From Scleropages formosus (taxonomy: Eukaryota; Chordata; Actinopteri; Osteoglossiformes; Osteoglossidae), in NCBI RefSeq assembly GCF_900964775.1, contig NC_041830.1:9405501-9469500 (forward strand): DNA of 64,000 nt. The letters are read 5' to 3'. A program made the translations under genes and the position numbers. Numbering within the stretch: position 1 is the first letter of the stretch; each line of letters opens with the position of its first letter. Under the pieces are notes generated by a model. That model ran no database searches. It worked only from the letters and a program-made list of their open reading frames with translations, and had not been told where the DNA came from. Below, in pieces: positions 11,201 through 22,371 of this stretch.

Positions 11201-14200
11201 ACCAGGGTTAATCATACTGGTTGTAGACCTACTGGTCTGGATATGTATTATGTCTCATTATGTAATATTTTGTGCTATTCATTGTACTTGGAGGCCTCTG
11301 TTTTCATGGATCAAATGTTATGTTTTGTTCTATACTGTTTTCAATTTGTAGCTCGAAGTTGAATGACATGATTGATGCCATTCCGAAAAGTAAAAAGAAT
11401 AAACGCTGCCAGTTGCACTCCTTAGATACGCACAAACCTAAGCCGCTGGGGTGAGTTGTTTGTAATTTGACCTTTTTAAAAGAGCTAAAAAATAAATTGT
11501 GCTTTAATGTGCTTTGACAGTAGATTTGTTGGGTTTATAATGCATCATACTGAGTTATGGATGTAATATATTGATGCCGGTGAGTCTGACATTTGCAGTA
11601 ATTACAATTTGAGGTAAGATTAGATTCTGACAGCAATACTGGAAATGTACATCTTTTAATATGTTAATAAAAATTACGTGTAAATTATATGGTTTAGGCG
11701 GTTATGCTATGAGTTGCATATGGCTAAAGTTATTTTTGAAATTTTCTATGAATGTAAGAGAAGGAATGCTGAGACTTGTAGAAAAAGACAGTGATGGAGG
11801 CAGCAGAGGAGAAGTCAGATGTAATGTCCTTTTTCGCTGTGGACTGTTTCAGGCCCCAAACAGGTAGGCCACTGACAGCTAATTCAGTGCAGTGCATTTC
11901 AGGATTAAAAAGTCAACAATTTCATAAATTTCAGTATGAAGTTTATTGTACCAGGGTGATGAGGGACCCAGGTGATGCACAGAGCTGGAAGAATAAGGGA
12001 TGCCATTCTGTCATTAGGGTTTCAGAGTTGACTCCTGTTTACATTGGTTACAAGAAGCGAGTGAGTAGCATGCCACTCCTCTGGATAGCAGTAGCCTCCT
12101 GCCCGTGTGATTGGTAGTTGTAGAGGAAGAGTATATGTCTCAGGAGCATCATGTCATCCATATAGCTCTGTTTGGTGTTACAGAGAAGGAAACCTGCTGC
12201 AGAAGGGGAAATTGTAAAGCTGGGTGAAAAGTAAGGAGTGTAGGATGGTGAAATGGGATATGTTCTTTTTTTAATGTAAAGTTTCTCATTACAGGGGTAG
12301 CTGGATGGATGTATGGGAACTCATGTCTCAGGAATGCAGAGATGAAGTTGTTTTAATTGACAGCGCCTGTCTTTTAGAAACTCTAGAAACATACTTGCGC
12401 AAGCATCGGTAAGGACCTGTGCAAAGGCTATAATCCCACCTGTTTTTCTGAACAGTCTAGTTCGGTTGTATCAGTTCCAGAGATTCGTAACATTATGATC
12501 ACTGTCATTCAATGTTCCCACATACGAACTTGAATATTTGTAAACACCCTTCAGGTTTTGCACTGACTGCAAGAACAAGGTACTGAGGGCGTACAACATT
12601 CTGGTGGGCGAGTTGGACTGCAGCAAGGAGAAGGGATACTGCGCGGCGCTGTACGAGGGCCTGCGGTGCTGCCCCCATGAGCGCCACATCCACGTGTGCT
12701 GCGAGACAGACTTCATAGCCCATCTCCTTGGCCGTGCTGAGCCCGAGTTTGCTGGAGGGTATGAGTATGTAATTTGCTAGAATGGGCTATCTAGCGCTTT
12801 ATTGGCTTCCTCCTCACCCACACCCGTTTGCCTCATTTTGTTTTGGCAGATTCTGCTTTTGTTGGTTTTAGATTTAATGAAGTATACCTATTTTAACTGA
12901 ATTTTTGGGTCATGTTGAAAGCTATGCATGAAATGTAACTGCTTAAAAATAAGATTGCCCCTTGGATCCAGAATGTAGTTTTAGTCAACCATTTATCAGA
13001 ACAGGTCGATCCGTATTCCTTTTTCTAAGTTTCAAAGTAGAGAGAATAAATCCTCATTGTAACATAAGGAGAAAGTATTAGAGGAGGTGCTGAATCCTTC
13101 CAAAATAGATAGAATGAAGTGTTAGTGAAACAGTCACAGATGTTTTTTGTAATATAACTTTATATATATATATATATCTCAACGTAAACCTGGCCATTTC
13201 CACAATATGTTTAGGATATACATGGGAGTGAAATAGCATTTCTCCTAGACCACGGTTTGAACATAAGACAATATATACACGTGGTCCGTGATTTATGATG
13301 GAGTTACGTTCCGCGAAACCCATCATAAGTTGAAAATATTGTAAGTCAAAAATTCATTTACTACACTTAATACACGCCTTTGTGTGGCAGACTGGGAGAT
13401 GCGGTTCAGTGCCACTACCCAGCATTGCAAGAGAGTATCGCTCCGCATATTGCCTGCTTGGGGGGGGTGAATCAGTTTGGAGTATGGTTTCTACTGAGTG
13501 TATCTCTAGCTCACCATCATAAAGTGGGGAAAAAAAATTGTAAATTGGGGACTGCCTGTACTATTACTACTACAAAAATTTACAATAACAAGCTACAAAA
13601 CTAAAAATACTCTGGGATGAAGTGCAGTGTTCAGTTCAATAAATAGAAATGTAAACAGATTTTACAGGGGATAGTGCAAAAAAGTAATGATTTTGTGCAA
13701 TAATTGTGGAAATGAATGGTAGTGTGCCTAATGTAGGTTGGTATACAGTGTATTTAAGAAATACAGCAGCTGTACTTGGTATGGACACTGATTTAAACAA
13801 GGTTTATATGGATGCTTTTTGCCCAAAGAGGTGCACAGTATATGGAACAATCAAACCATTGAACAACAAACTTCATATGTCAAGATGCATGACTGAACAG
13901 AGCAACTGTACAATATGAGCAGCAGGGCTTTAAAATAATGCCAAAACAACACATGAGATGAGGAAATGACTTACATGTGACATAAGTCGATTAACACTTT
14001 CTACAGCATTGGTGTGTAGCACAAACATGGAGCAATTTTAATTTATACCCTAAGGGGATACTGCATTCATTGTATGAATGTGACAAGCTTAGTTTTGAAG
14101 GCCTATTCTATCCCTGTCATCACTTCTGTGTGATGAATGATATGGACACCCATGAACTGTACAGAACACATGTGTCCCAGTTGTTGAAGTGTTCTACAGA

Positions 14201-14466
14201 GGTATTTATGCAGGTGATTCTACCTTTGTCTTTGAGGGTCTCTTGTTATAATCTCTCTACCTTTTAAGGTATCAGATTCTTAGTGTGGATTTTTTTTTTT
14301 TGTAATTAACATATTACTTCTTACCCACCAATACCTTGACATATTAACCAACTACTGATGTTGTATGTGAAGTTATTTATGTGATTTCTGTTGCACTGGT
14401 GCTATTTTGCCACCCCACTGTGCAAGTTGTACTGTTGGCCTGTCATGTGTTTTGAGATAGATAGAT

Positions 14467-14514
<48 letters not shown>

Positions 14515-15497
14515 CCTGTTCATTTGTGTTCCTTGATATGTCACATTGTTTGTTCTCTATATATTTTGATGTTTCTACACATTTGCATTTATTCATTTAG
14601 CAGAGGATTTTCTCAAAGGTGGAGCTATATACTGCACAATGATTACTGTATAGCATTTAGCTGACACCTTATTCAAGGTTACTTGCAATGCTAGATATAC
14701 TGCAGTAAATGCTACAGTTATTCCCTCATATGAACAGGAGAGCAGCGTAACACACACTATGGGCACTTGAATCACCAAAATCTCCTGAAACGTGTCTTTC
14801 GACCGTGTGAGGAAAATACAGGGCTAGGAGGGAACCCACCCACCCAAATATACAAAGAACTTAGCTTTATGCAGATGGAGGAGGTTCAAACCCACATCCA
14901 GTTGCACAGCCTGAACTCTGAGATATCAGCACACTGTTGCACCACCCTGCCACCCACGTTCCATAGGTTTGGTGAAAATGCTGTTTTGCAAGAACTATGG
15001 CGTTAACTGTGAGTGGTGTCTCAGTTTTTTTTTTTTAAATTTAAATATGCATTACAAAATGTAAGACTGCACCATTGAAAATGTTATGAACTTTAAAATG
15101 CTTGAAAACAGTAATGTCATTTTTAGACATTTAAGGATGTATCAGTTACTCTTTTGACTTTGTAGCAATGAACTCTAGCCTTCTTAATGACATTTCATGA
15201 ACAAGAAATCTTTTTTTTATTTTTTATTTTTTATAATAGACACTGCTGTAGAAGGTGTATAGTAGGAAAATGACATTTTAACCCATAGCAAGTTTTAAGC
15301 TAATTATGGGCTTTTTTTAGAAAATTCCAGAGAAACCTGTTTTGCTTATGTTACTCTGAAATGCATAGAGGTGGGGTGGTGATGCAGCAGTAAGTGCTGC
15401 TTTGTGTCACAAGCTGGGCTGTTCTGACTTGGAGTGCTCTGGTTTCCTCACACATTCCAAAGATGTGTTTCAGGGGGATTAATGCCTTTGAATTGCC

Positions 15498-15546
<49 letters not shown>

Positions 15547-18500
15547 TGAGTGAGTCAGAGTGAGCGAGCGAGTGCCCTGTGATGGACTGGTGTCCGATTC
15601 AGGGTGTACCTTGAGTAGCCTAGTACCCTGACTTTCTGGGGCATTCTCTGGACTGCTGTGACCCTGACTTGGAAAGTGGTTTAGCAATACTGAGAGACAG
15701 GCGTGTGGTGGATGTAACAACATGTGTGAGAGTTAATCGTTTACACAAGTTGACTCATGTAAAAGCTGACATATTGTGGTGAGAAAGGTGTAACAATCAG
15801 ACACTTTGAATGGAGTTTATTTGCTGGTATGGCTGATGTGCTTGTATGTGACATGATGTGAAAGTAGTAAAAATTGCTAATGTTTTCTGAGAGTGTCTTG
15901 AACTTGAAACCAGCTTGGGAAAAGAATAAGGTAGAACTCAAGCAGTGTTTAGAAAAGACATAATTAAAATTTGGGTTAAGAGGCTAACTTTTTTCCCATA
16001 TTATTGGAATAGCAGTGGAAGATAAACTTTGGGCAGAATTTAAAAAACAAAAAATTTATTAATTTAGTTGATACTTTTTCCCAAAGTGACTTACACTGAG
16101 GCTTGTATATGAAGCTCATTATTTACCCATTTATACAGCTGGATAATTTTCACTTGAGTAATTCAGGTTAACTGTCTTGCTAGAGTATTACAGCAAGAGT
16201 AAGCATTCGAACCAGGGTCCTTTGAGTGCAAGATGGTTGCGCTAACCATCATGCTAGCTGTCATCCATTTACTTTGAAATTTCTTGTCCAGTATATGCAG
16301 TTTTGGAAGAGATGTGTAGAAATTGAGTACAGCAGGTATTCTGTTAAATGTGAAATCTTTGCAAAGAATAATTTGAGAATCACCCAAAATTATTGGCTTA
16401 GCTGATATGTTCTTGGTTATTGGTTGACTACTTGGGCGACTGTTGGACACATACTTGGGGTCAAAGACTGTATATTCTGTCCTGTTTCCTAGGCGCAGAG
16501 AAAGGCATGCCAAAACTATAGATATTGCTCAAGAAGAGGTCCTCACCTGTTTGGGAATCCACCTATATGAGCGTCTGCACAGAATCTGGCAGAAACTAAG
16601 GGCAGAAGAACAGACCTGGCATATGCTCTTCTACCTGGGAGTTGATGCGTTACGCAAAAGCTTTGAGGTACAAGTGGAAATTCCTGTGTAAACGTATGTT
16701 TAATTTCCTGTTTTTCATGTAGGTTTGTGACTCTGTGAGGTGTGTATGCATTTTTCATTCAGTGAAGTGTTATGTTTGCTGTTTTCTCTGACACTTTACG
16801 AGTGACTCTTTGGGAGCCGCCAGAGTATGTCTAAAAGAAGATGTATGTCCAGCCCTAGCAGTACTGCTCCATATGTTGACGAGACATTCATTAGCATGTG
16901 GCATATTTGAGCTGTTCAGGTATCTCTTGTGAATTAGAGGGAAAGAAAGCTTTTTAATTTGACACATTTTGAGTCTAAATATTTGCAGATACCTTCAATA
17001 TCTAGAAACAACATTAGAGAATCAACTTGTAACCAACTGCAGCTGTCATTGTTCTAGTAGCTGTTGTAAGAAAATATCATATAACATTCCAAGTTTTCGG
17101 CCTTCTTTACTCAATTATTGAGTTCTGCACCAGGAACAGGGTAACTAAAGATGTCTGTATTGTAGGCCTTGATATCTGCAGTTGGCTACAAATTGATTCC
17201 GTAATCTTTTTTCCTTTCCAAAAAGAGCACAGTCCTGTGCCAGTTCAACATCTTTGCCCATGACCTTTTCCAAAGCTCTGGAACATCTACATCTACTTTC
17301 TACAATGGTGTGGGAAACAAAGAATTGTTTCTGGAAAAGGGTCTTTTACATCTCCTCATATTGTGTTCATCCTTACAATATTCCGGTTTGGTCAGATGGC
17401 AGTAGAGAAAGTGCAGGGGATCAGTCGCCTGGAGCAACTGTGTGAAGAGCTCTCTGAGGAGGAGCGAGTGCGGGAGATGAAGCAAGAGAAGAAGAGACAG
17501 AAGCGTAAGAACAGACGCAAAAACAAGTGTGGCTTCGACATGCCCAGGCAGGAGGCCGAGGGCAAGGAAAGGAGCCTGGATGAGGTAAGCCTAAACCCAT
17601 AAGCCAGAGCGGGGGGGTGCTCGCCTGTGAATTGGTCGATCAGGAGGAATGTGTTTTTCCTCACTGCTGTGAAATTTCCCGGTTGCCTTTCTGCTGTGTT
17701 GTAGCTCTTCTGGATTGCATCATCTGTTGAGCTGTGGATCATGTGGCCTTTTACATAGGTTTCTTTGAAAATTTTACTGGCAGCCCTGTGTATTGTCTCA
17801 TTTTGGAACTCTGTGTAAACAGCTGAGCAACCCTTATATTTGAGAAAGACTGTAAGTAATACCAATTTAAATTACAAAATCAGTCTGGTTAAGTCAAGCA
17901 TTTAGTTATGCAGGTAGAAGAAAACCCACATGTGCACAAGCCCATTCAAGATCACATTCGAGGAACCCTGCTCTACTGCACCAACTCTGTACATTTTTTT
18001 TTTTTTGTGACCGATTATGTGAGGCTGTGGTTTCCTTCCAGTGTTAACTGCCTGTTTGATGTGGATGGTGGTCCTTACACATACTTATTTATGCTGACCA
18101 CCTAGCATAAAGATGGGTTCTTTGGCCCAGCATGTTGTGTGCAAAGTGTTCAGTCTCCCTGCTTTTGACCTACTTGGCTTTCTTTGTGCGCCAGAGTTCG
18201 TTAGAGGCAGTGGAGGGCGGCTGTACGGCCTGCGGTGGTGCAGAAGAGTCAAGTGGTTGTGTGCAAGTCATTGTTGCCAACGATGCCACATCCTGCAGCT
18301 GCCCTGACAGTGCCATACTGAGCTCCCCTAAGGCCAAGAAAGGTACAGTTGTTACATTCAGAATTAGTGTTTGTTTCAGCAATACTGTATGTGTTGTGTA
18401 CACAAAATTAACAGTACAGTGTTGGTTGTTTGCTTATTTTAAAATCAATCCCGTGTGATATGTTGTGCATGTGGGAAAATATTTGATGACTTAATGCACT

Positions 18501-20864
18501 GAAATAAACATGGATATGTTGTGGTGACTAATTGACCTGTTTTGTTGGATAGGGTCATGGAGAAACTTTACATCACAATGTCTTTTCTTAATTTTCCCAC
18601 AACTTATTTGACTTTTAACTTTGCTTATTTTTAAGATGCATTTGGAATTGTATGTACCTTTGAAATAAATGTACTGTCCTTTTAAATACCATTTCTATAA
18701 TTAATCTCATAATCTGACAATAATGACCATGTCACTCAAGTGTATAGGATGTCAAACTCAGGTGATTTTCCACAAAAGTGTAAGCAATATGTAGCCTATC
18801 AAAATTAATGGGAGAAAGTGTAAAATGGTTTTAGATTTGCTTTTAAGTGTCCATAAATTTAATTATTGTTCACTTTGGGTATTTGTAATGATAATTTACA
18901 TGTTGTGAGCTCAGTAGACACATGGACATTAATTGAAGCATCCTGGTGAATTGACACCCTGTGCTTCTGGCAGACCTGTCTCCGCTTAGCAATGGCAGTG
19001 ACTGTGGATACTCCTCCAGCATGGAAGGCAGCGAGTCAGGCTCCCGGGAAGGTTCAGATGTGGCGTGCACTGAGGGCATCTGTAACCATGACGAAGCAGG
19101 TCTGTCCCACATTTAAGGTTGCGTTTTAACATTTTTGTTTCCCTGATCATGCCTTTGTCCATGGAGATTTTGGACTTCAGATTTCTGTAGTTTTCACCAA
19201 TTGGCCCTGAGTGCTGTGATGCTGACTGAACTTCTGGGCCCCCTGTCCCCTTGTAGAAGGAGACTACTCCTGTGGGCACCGCTGCAGAGAGGACAAGGAA
19301 GAGGACACAGCAGATAGCTGTGTGGAGTGTTGGGCCAACTCTGAAGAGAATACAAAAGGCAAAAACAAAAAAAAGAAGAAGAAGAACAAAGGCCTCGGTA
19401 ATGAGCAGGCAAGTTAACTTCGTAACTACTTAATGTCTGCAGCCTCTGTTCATACGGCCTCCCTCACTGTTAACGTTCTGTGTTTTGCTCGGTCAGGATC
19501 ATAAGACGGGTGTAGGCTGCATAGGGGATGTGAACTGCCGAGGGAGCGCGGAAGATGGCCACTCTGCATTGCTCACCTGCCGGACCAAAGAAAGGTGTGC
19601 CAAACTGTGCTGCCAGACCTTTGCAAGCATTGCACTTCAGTTGCCCTGGGCAGAACATCGGAAAACGCGGAACTACTTTTCTGGACCACCAGAAGTAAAC
19701 TCCTACACACGCTGGGACAGCAGCACAAAGAGTCTCATGGAACTTCTTGTAAGTATTTTCATTATACACCATTGTGGCTGCTTGTCTATGATGTATAAGC
19801 TGGATAATGAAGTGATGCATATGTGTTAATAAAATTTCTAATGTAAACAGCCAAAACAAACTGTAGTTTGCTCATGCTTTCACTTTTACGACAAATTCAT
19901 ATTTTAAGTGCCTTCAGATTGGAAACACAAAAAAATTTGAGTTTGCTACTTGGCACTGCCAGCCAAAAATCCAGAATATTTTAAGTATCACTGACTAGTT
20001 CTGCAGTACCTTTCTGATGCTAAGTTACTTTGCGTATTTTAATATCCATTGTTTTCTTCTTTCATTGGGTAATTTGTTGCTAGTTAACAATTTCAGTTAA
20101 CTGAACATTTCATGGGAGTTATTAGAAGTAAATTAATGGAAAATTAACTGAAGGTCTGGTCCACTATGGAACCCTTGCTACGTAGTATATGAAAAGTAGT
20201 AGAAGTTAAAGGCACTATACAAAGAAGATGATCTGTCTCTCAATCCAGAATCATATGGGAAGCACAACCCATCACAACAGTGCTGTAAGGCAGTCAACGT
20301 AATATCTCGGTTTAATTTTTTAAGTAAGGTAGACAATAACCAATGGCCTTTTTATGAGAGACATTGATATGGGTGAAACTGTTCAGTGTTGCAAAAAAGT
20401 AGTTCCAATAAGAATTCAGTCCATAAATTAATTGCTTCCATCTAGTGTCAGAGCGGAGAATAACAAGACATTCGGTAAGACTGTAATTGGATATTGATGT
20501 AGAGAACTGATGGGATATCTTTAAAATTTGTCACACATGGTGAAAGTATAAATTACAGGAGATATGTTCAGAACAGGTTGAAGTTTTTGTACAATTCGTC
20601 AGTTAAATTGAATAAATTTCAAATGTCAGCAGTCTGGTTTCTTGCCTTCTTCAACAGGATGAGTGTGAAATAACTTCAGATGAAGAGAACTGTCTAACAC
20701 AGGATGAAATCCAGTCTTTTCTTGAAAACAACAAGTCCTTCTACAGCAACCGGGATCAGTACCGACAGCACCTGAAAGATAAGTTCACAAAGTACTGCCA
20801 CTCAAATGAGAGCAAGGAGCCTGTTTGTCCTGCGGAGTGGCTGACTATGACCAGCCTGAACTAA
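8252..20864 (+). CDS. ggnbp2: Gametogenetin-binding protein 2, complete, 13 coding exons
   Basis: Coding exons: 8252-8344, 10026-10106, 10728-10981, 11352-11450, 12295-12408, 12555-12758, 16493-16667, 17396-17584, 18195-18342, 18974-19099, 19257-19408, 19497-19748, 20658-20864. They sum to 2094 nt, 697 aa plus stop, with phases matching at every junction. The product matches vertebrate GGNBP2 (ZFP403/LCRG1) nearly residue for residue in the first 385 aa: MARLVAVCRDG at the start, VPCVGCRRSVERLFSQLVES, and the Cys/His-rich LRCCPHERHIHVCCETDF. A basic tract at about 369-385 and a Lys-rich run near 530 look like nuclear signals; Cys-rich acidic patches lie in the C-terminal half, and a conserved tail (QDEIQSF...NREQYRQHL) ends it. 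The family is known as a regulator in spermatogenesis, placenta and oestrogen-receptor signalling; biochemical activity is unclear. All introns are GT-AG except 19409-19496, which is GC-AG. Residues 386-640 diverge most from human. Confidence 0.97.
8345..10025 (+). other. ggnbp2: ggnbp2 intron 1
   Basis: The first 350 bases continue the CpG island; the rest is ordinary AT-rich intron. A decayed family B SINE fragment lies at about 9025-9170 (TGCAGTACCCTTGATCAAGG). I see no further coding exon. Confidence 0.7.
10390..10500 (-). mobile_element. Decayed SINE fragment in ggnbp2 intron 2
   Basis: The words GGCAGGGTACACCCTGAACGG and GTCCATCTCAGTGCAATCACG are the complement of the CAGGGTGTACCCTGCC-type tail of SINE family C. 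Only part of the element is readable, so it is old. The rest of this intron (10107-10727) shows nothing else. Confidence 0.5.
11451..12294 (+). other. ggnbp2: ggnbp2 intron 4, no feature seen
   Basis: Single-copy-looking intron sequence without recognisable repeats. The chance open frame over about 11660-12117 has no start context or splice logic. Intron 3 (10982-11351) is likewise plain. Confidence 0.6.
13276..13561. mobile_element. Short non-autonomous DNA element (MITE-like) in ggnbp2 intron 6
   Basis: The ends are inverted copies: the left end reads GTCCGTGATTTATGATGG and the right end, complemented, reads GTCCCCAATTTACAATTT; inside, TCATAAGTTGAAAATATTGT and CATCATAAAGTGGGG are again related in inverse orientation. 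About 285 bp with no coding capacity, so a MITE-like element. TA flanks both ends, but I cannot assign a superfamily. Related half-copies seem to lie at about 29310-29470 and 61370-61432. Confidence 0.55.
14467..14512. repeat. (TA)n microsatellite
   Basis: An uninterrupted AT dinucleotide run of about 45 bp in ggnbp2 intron 6, just after a short GATA run. Confidence 0.97.
14640..14955 (-). mobile_element. SINE family D, old copy
   Basis: On the plus strand it opens with the complement of the shared tail (TAGCTGACACCTTATTCAAGG), passes CACACTATGGGCAC and GTGTCTTTCGACCGTGTGAGG, and ends in a tRNA-like head complement (TTCAAACCCACATCCAG...TTGCACCACCCTGCCACC). It is colinear with the better copy at 36172-36530 but more decayed. 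Confidence 0.55.
15368..15695 (+). mobile_element. SINE family C with internal GT microsatellite
   Basis: The head reads GGTGGTGATGCAGCAGTAAG, the core TGCTCTGGTTTCCTCACACA, followed by a (GT)n run at about 15501-15540 and then tail 2 (GATGGACTGGTGTCC...CAGGGTGTACC...AAAGTGGTTTAGCA). It sits in ggnbp2 intron 6; apart from this, 12759-16492 holds the MITE, the TA run, one family D copy and one family B copy. Confidence 0.65.
16058..16262 (-). mobile_element. SINE family B
   Basis: Minus-strand copy: complement of the tail (TTAGTTGATACTTTTTCCCAAAGTGACTTAC), the middle (TTTACCCATTTATACAGCTGG), then the complement of the tRNA-like B-box (GCATTCGAACCAGGG) and A-box (GCTAACCATCATGCTAGCTG). It ends about 230 bp before ggnbp2 exon 7. 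Confidence 0.7.
19409..19496 (+). other. ggnbp2: GC-AG intron of ggnbp2, 88 bp
   Basis: The donor is CAG|GCAAGT, which matches the U1 consensus except for the GC. The only nearby GT donor (CTCG|GTAATG at 19398) would throw the next exon into a frame with an immediate stop, whereas the GC donor joins phase 0 to phase 0 and gives ...GNEQ-DHKTG. The acceptor is GCTCGGTCAG. It is the shortest intron of the gene. Confidence 0.8.
19749..20657 (+). other. ggnbp2: ggnbp2 last intron, no feature seen
   Basis: AT-rich intron with no recognisable repeat or exon. The same holds for 16668-17395, 17585-18194 and 18343-18973. Confidence 0.6.
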
Positions 20865-21314
20865 GTGATCTCAGTCCACAGCAGTCCTTCCTGTCTTTCT
20901 GAGGAAAATGGCTTACGAAGACCACTGCACCGCCTTTAAAATTTCTACAGTTCATTACACTGTCTTGTTAATTTTTTTTGTCAGAAGTAAAGGTGTTTTT
21001 TTTTGTATTTTTTCCTTTGGCCATTTTGTTCCTCATGGAACACTTATTTCTGGCATCTTCCTTAGGACTGGTGGTGGACAGCACACAGTTAATTTTTCAG
21101 GCTTGCAAGCTGTGACATTAGGGTAGGTGTGGTAGTTCTGTCTTGTTTCTTGTTTCCACACTCATTTTGTTTCTCTGTGACACTTAAAATTTAGGTGGCA
21201 ATGTTGTACCAATAAATGTGTACAGAAATGATCTGAATATAAAGATTTTACAAAAAGGCATTCATTTATAAAGAGGTTTAGATGTAATGTTGAGTGCAAA
21301 ATTTACAAAATAAA
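20865..21314 (+). promoter_or_regulatory. ggnbp2: ggnbp2 3' UTR with two polyadenylation signals
   Basis: AATAAA occurs at 21211-21216 and 21309-21314. The UTR is T-rich and has no repeat. Either signal could be used. Confidence 0.6.
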
Positions 21315-21734
21315 GAATATTTATTAATATGCAAACTTTGGTATTTAATTTCTAATGCTTTACTATGGATTCATAAATGGGTTTGAAAGTTGTTTGGTGA
21401 CATCGTCCAATAAGCCATTTAACATTGGAAGATGCTGCTGAGTTATGCATTGTAATGTTTATGTAGGTGAAAATTTATGCTGTTGCTGAATAAGCAGTTT
21501 ATAGTGGAATACTAGGAATATTCAGCTCAGTTTCACAGATGTTTCAAGCTATAGAAGTGACCCTAAGGGACCGCTTACAGTACATGGCACATTAAGGGTT
21601 GCCACCAGGTAGCAAAGAGATGCTACTCTGAAAATATTGCCCAGTGCTCAGGATCACTAAATATAAAACCAAATCACTCTAATTTCAGGTTTATTAAATC
21701 ACTGGGATTGGGATGTAACAAAACATATTGCTGT

Positions 21735-21900
21735 GGGGCACCAGGTGGCGTGGTTTTTAGATCTATCAATTTGTCTGAACATTCCTCTTTTGAATCCCAC
21801 TTTTGTTGTACTTTGGTCAGAGTACTTACCCTGAATTATTGCAGCAAAAATTACCCAGCTGTATAAATGGGTAAATATTTGTAAAACTGATTAACACTAT
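21735..21900 (+). mobile_element. SINE family B between ggnbp2 and dhrs11
   Basis: GGGGCACCAGGTGGCGTGGT opens a decayed tRNA-like head, followed by TGAATCCCAC, TACTTACCCTGAATTATTGC and CCAGCTGTATAAATGGGTAA. A piece of the usual tail (AACGTCTGCTAAATAAATGT) sits apart at about 22063-22083, suggesting later insertion or rearrangement. The rest of 21315-22100 is AT-rich and featureless. Confidence 0.6.
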
Positions 21901-22099
21901 CACTTTGCATAAGGGTCGGATACAGACAATGATATAATAATCTTCTTAAATTTGGCAGAATTCCTTATATTGCTCTAATTTGCTTCAGTTTCTCATTTGA
22001 AACTGAAGAGGGAAAAATGAAAGTCCATGAAAGTGCTCCAGGAACATTAACATTTGTAAAAAAAACGTCTGCTAAATAAATGTAAATACTGTAGTGAGA

Positions 22100-22371
22100 A
22101 CAATTGAGACCCGGCGTCACCGGTGGGCTCAAAGAGGGGGCGGAGCGTCGAGATCCTCTTCTTTAGCGTTAAGCGTGACGTATTCTGTTTAATATGCAAT
22201 GTGGAGCACAGGGAGGGCGGAGTCTCTCCTCCTGGATGGTGCGGAGCGCCTCGAGGACGGACCGGCGTGGAGGGAAGTGCGGCACCGAACCTGTCTATCT
22301 CTTACACGCACGGACACAGACAGTGAGGAGGTGAAGTGTGAAGAGTGTGTGCGTGGCCGCCCGCCGTGGAC
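22100..22371 (+). promoter_or_regulatory. dhrs11: dhrs11 promoter and 5' UTR
   Basis: A sudden GC-rich stretch holds a GC box (GGGGGCGGAGC at about 22136-22146), a CRE-like TGACGTA at 22176-22182 and ATGCAAT at 22194-22200, followed by a CpG-rich leader up to the ATG at 22372 (GGACATGG). No TATA box at a usual distance. Site function is inferred. Confidence 0.5.
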
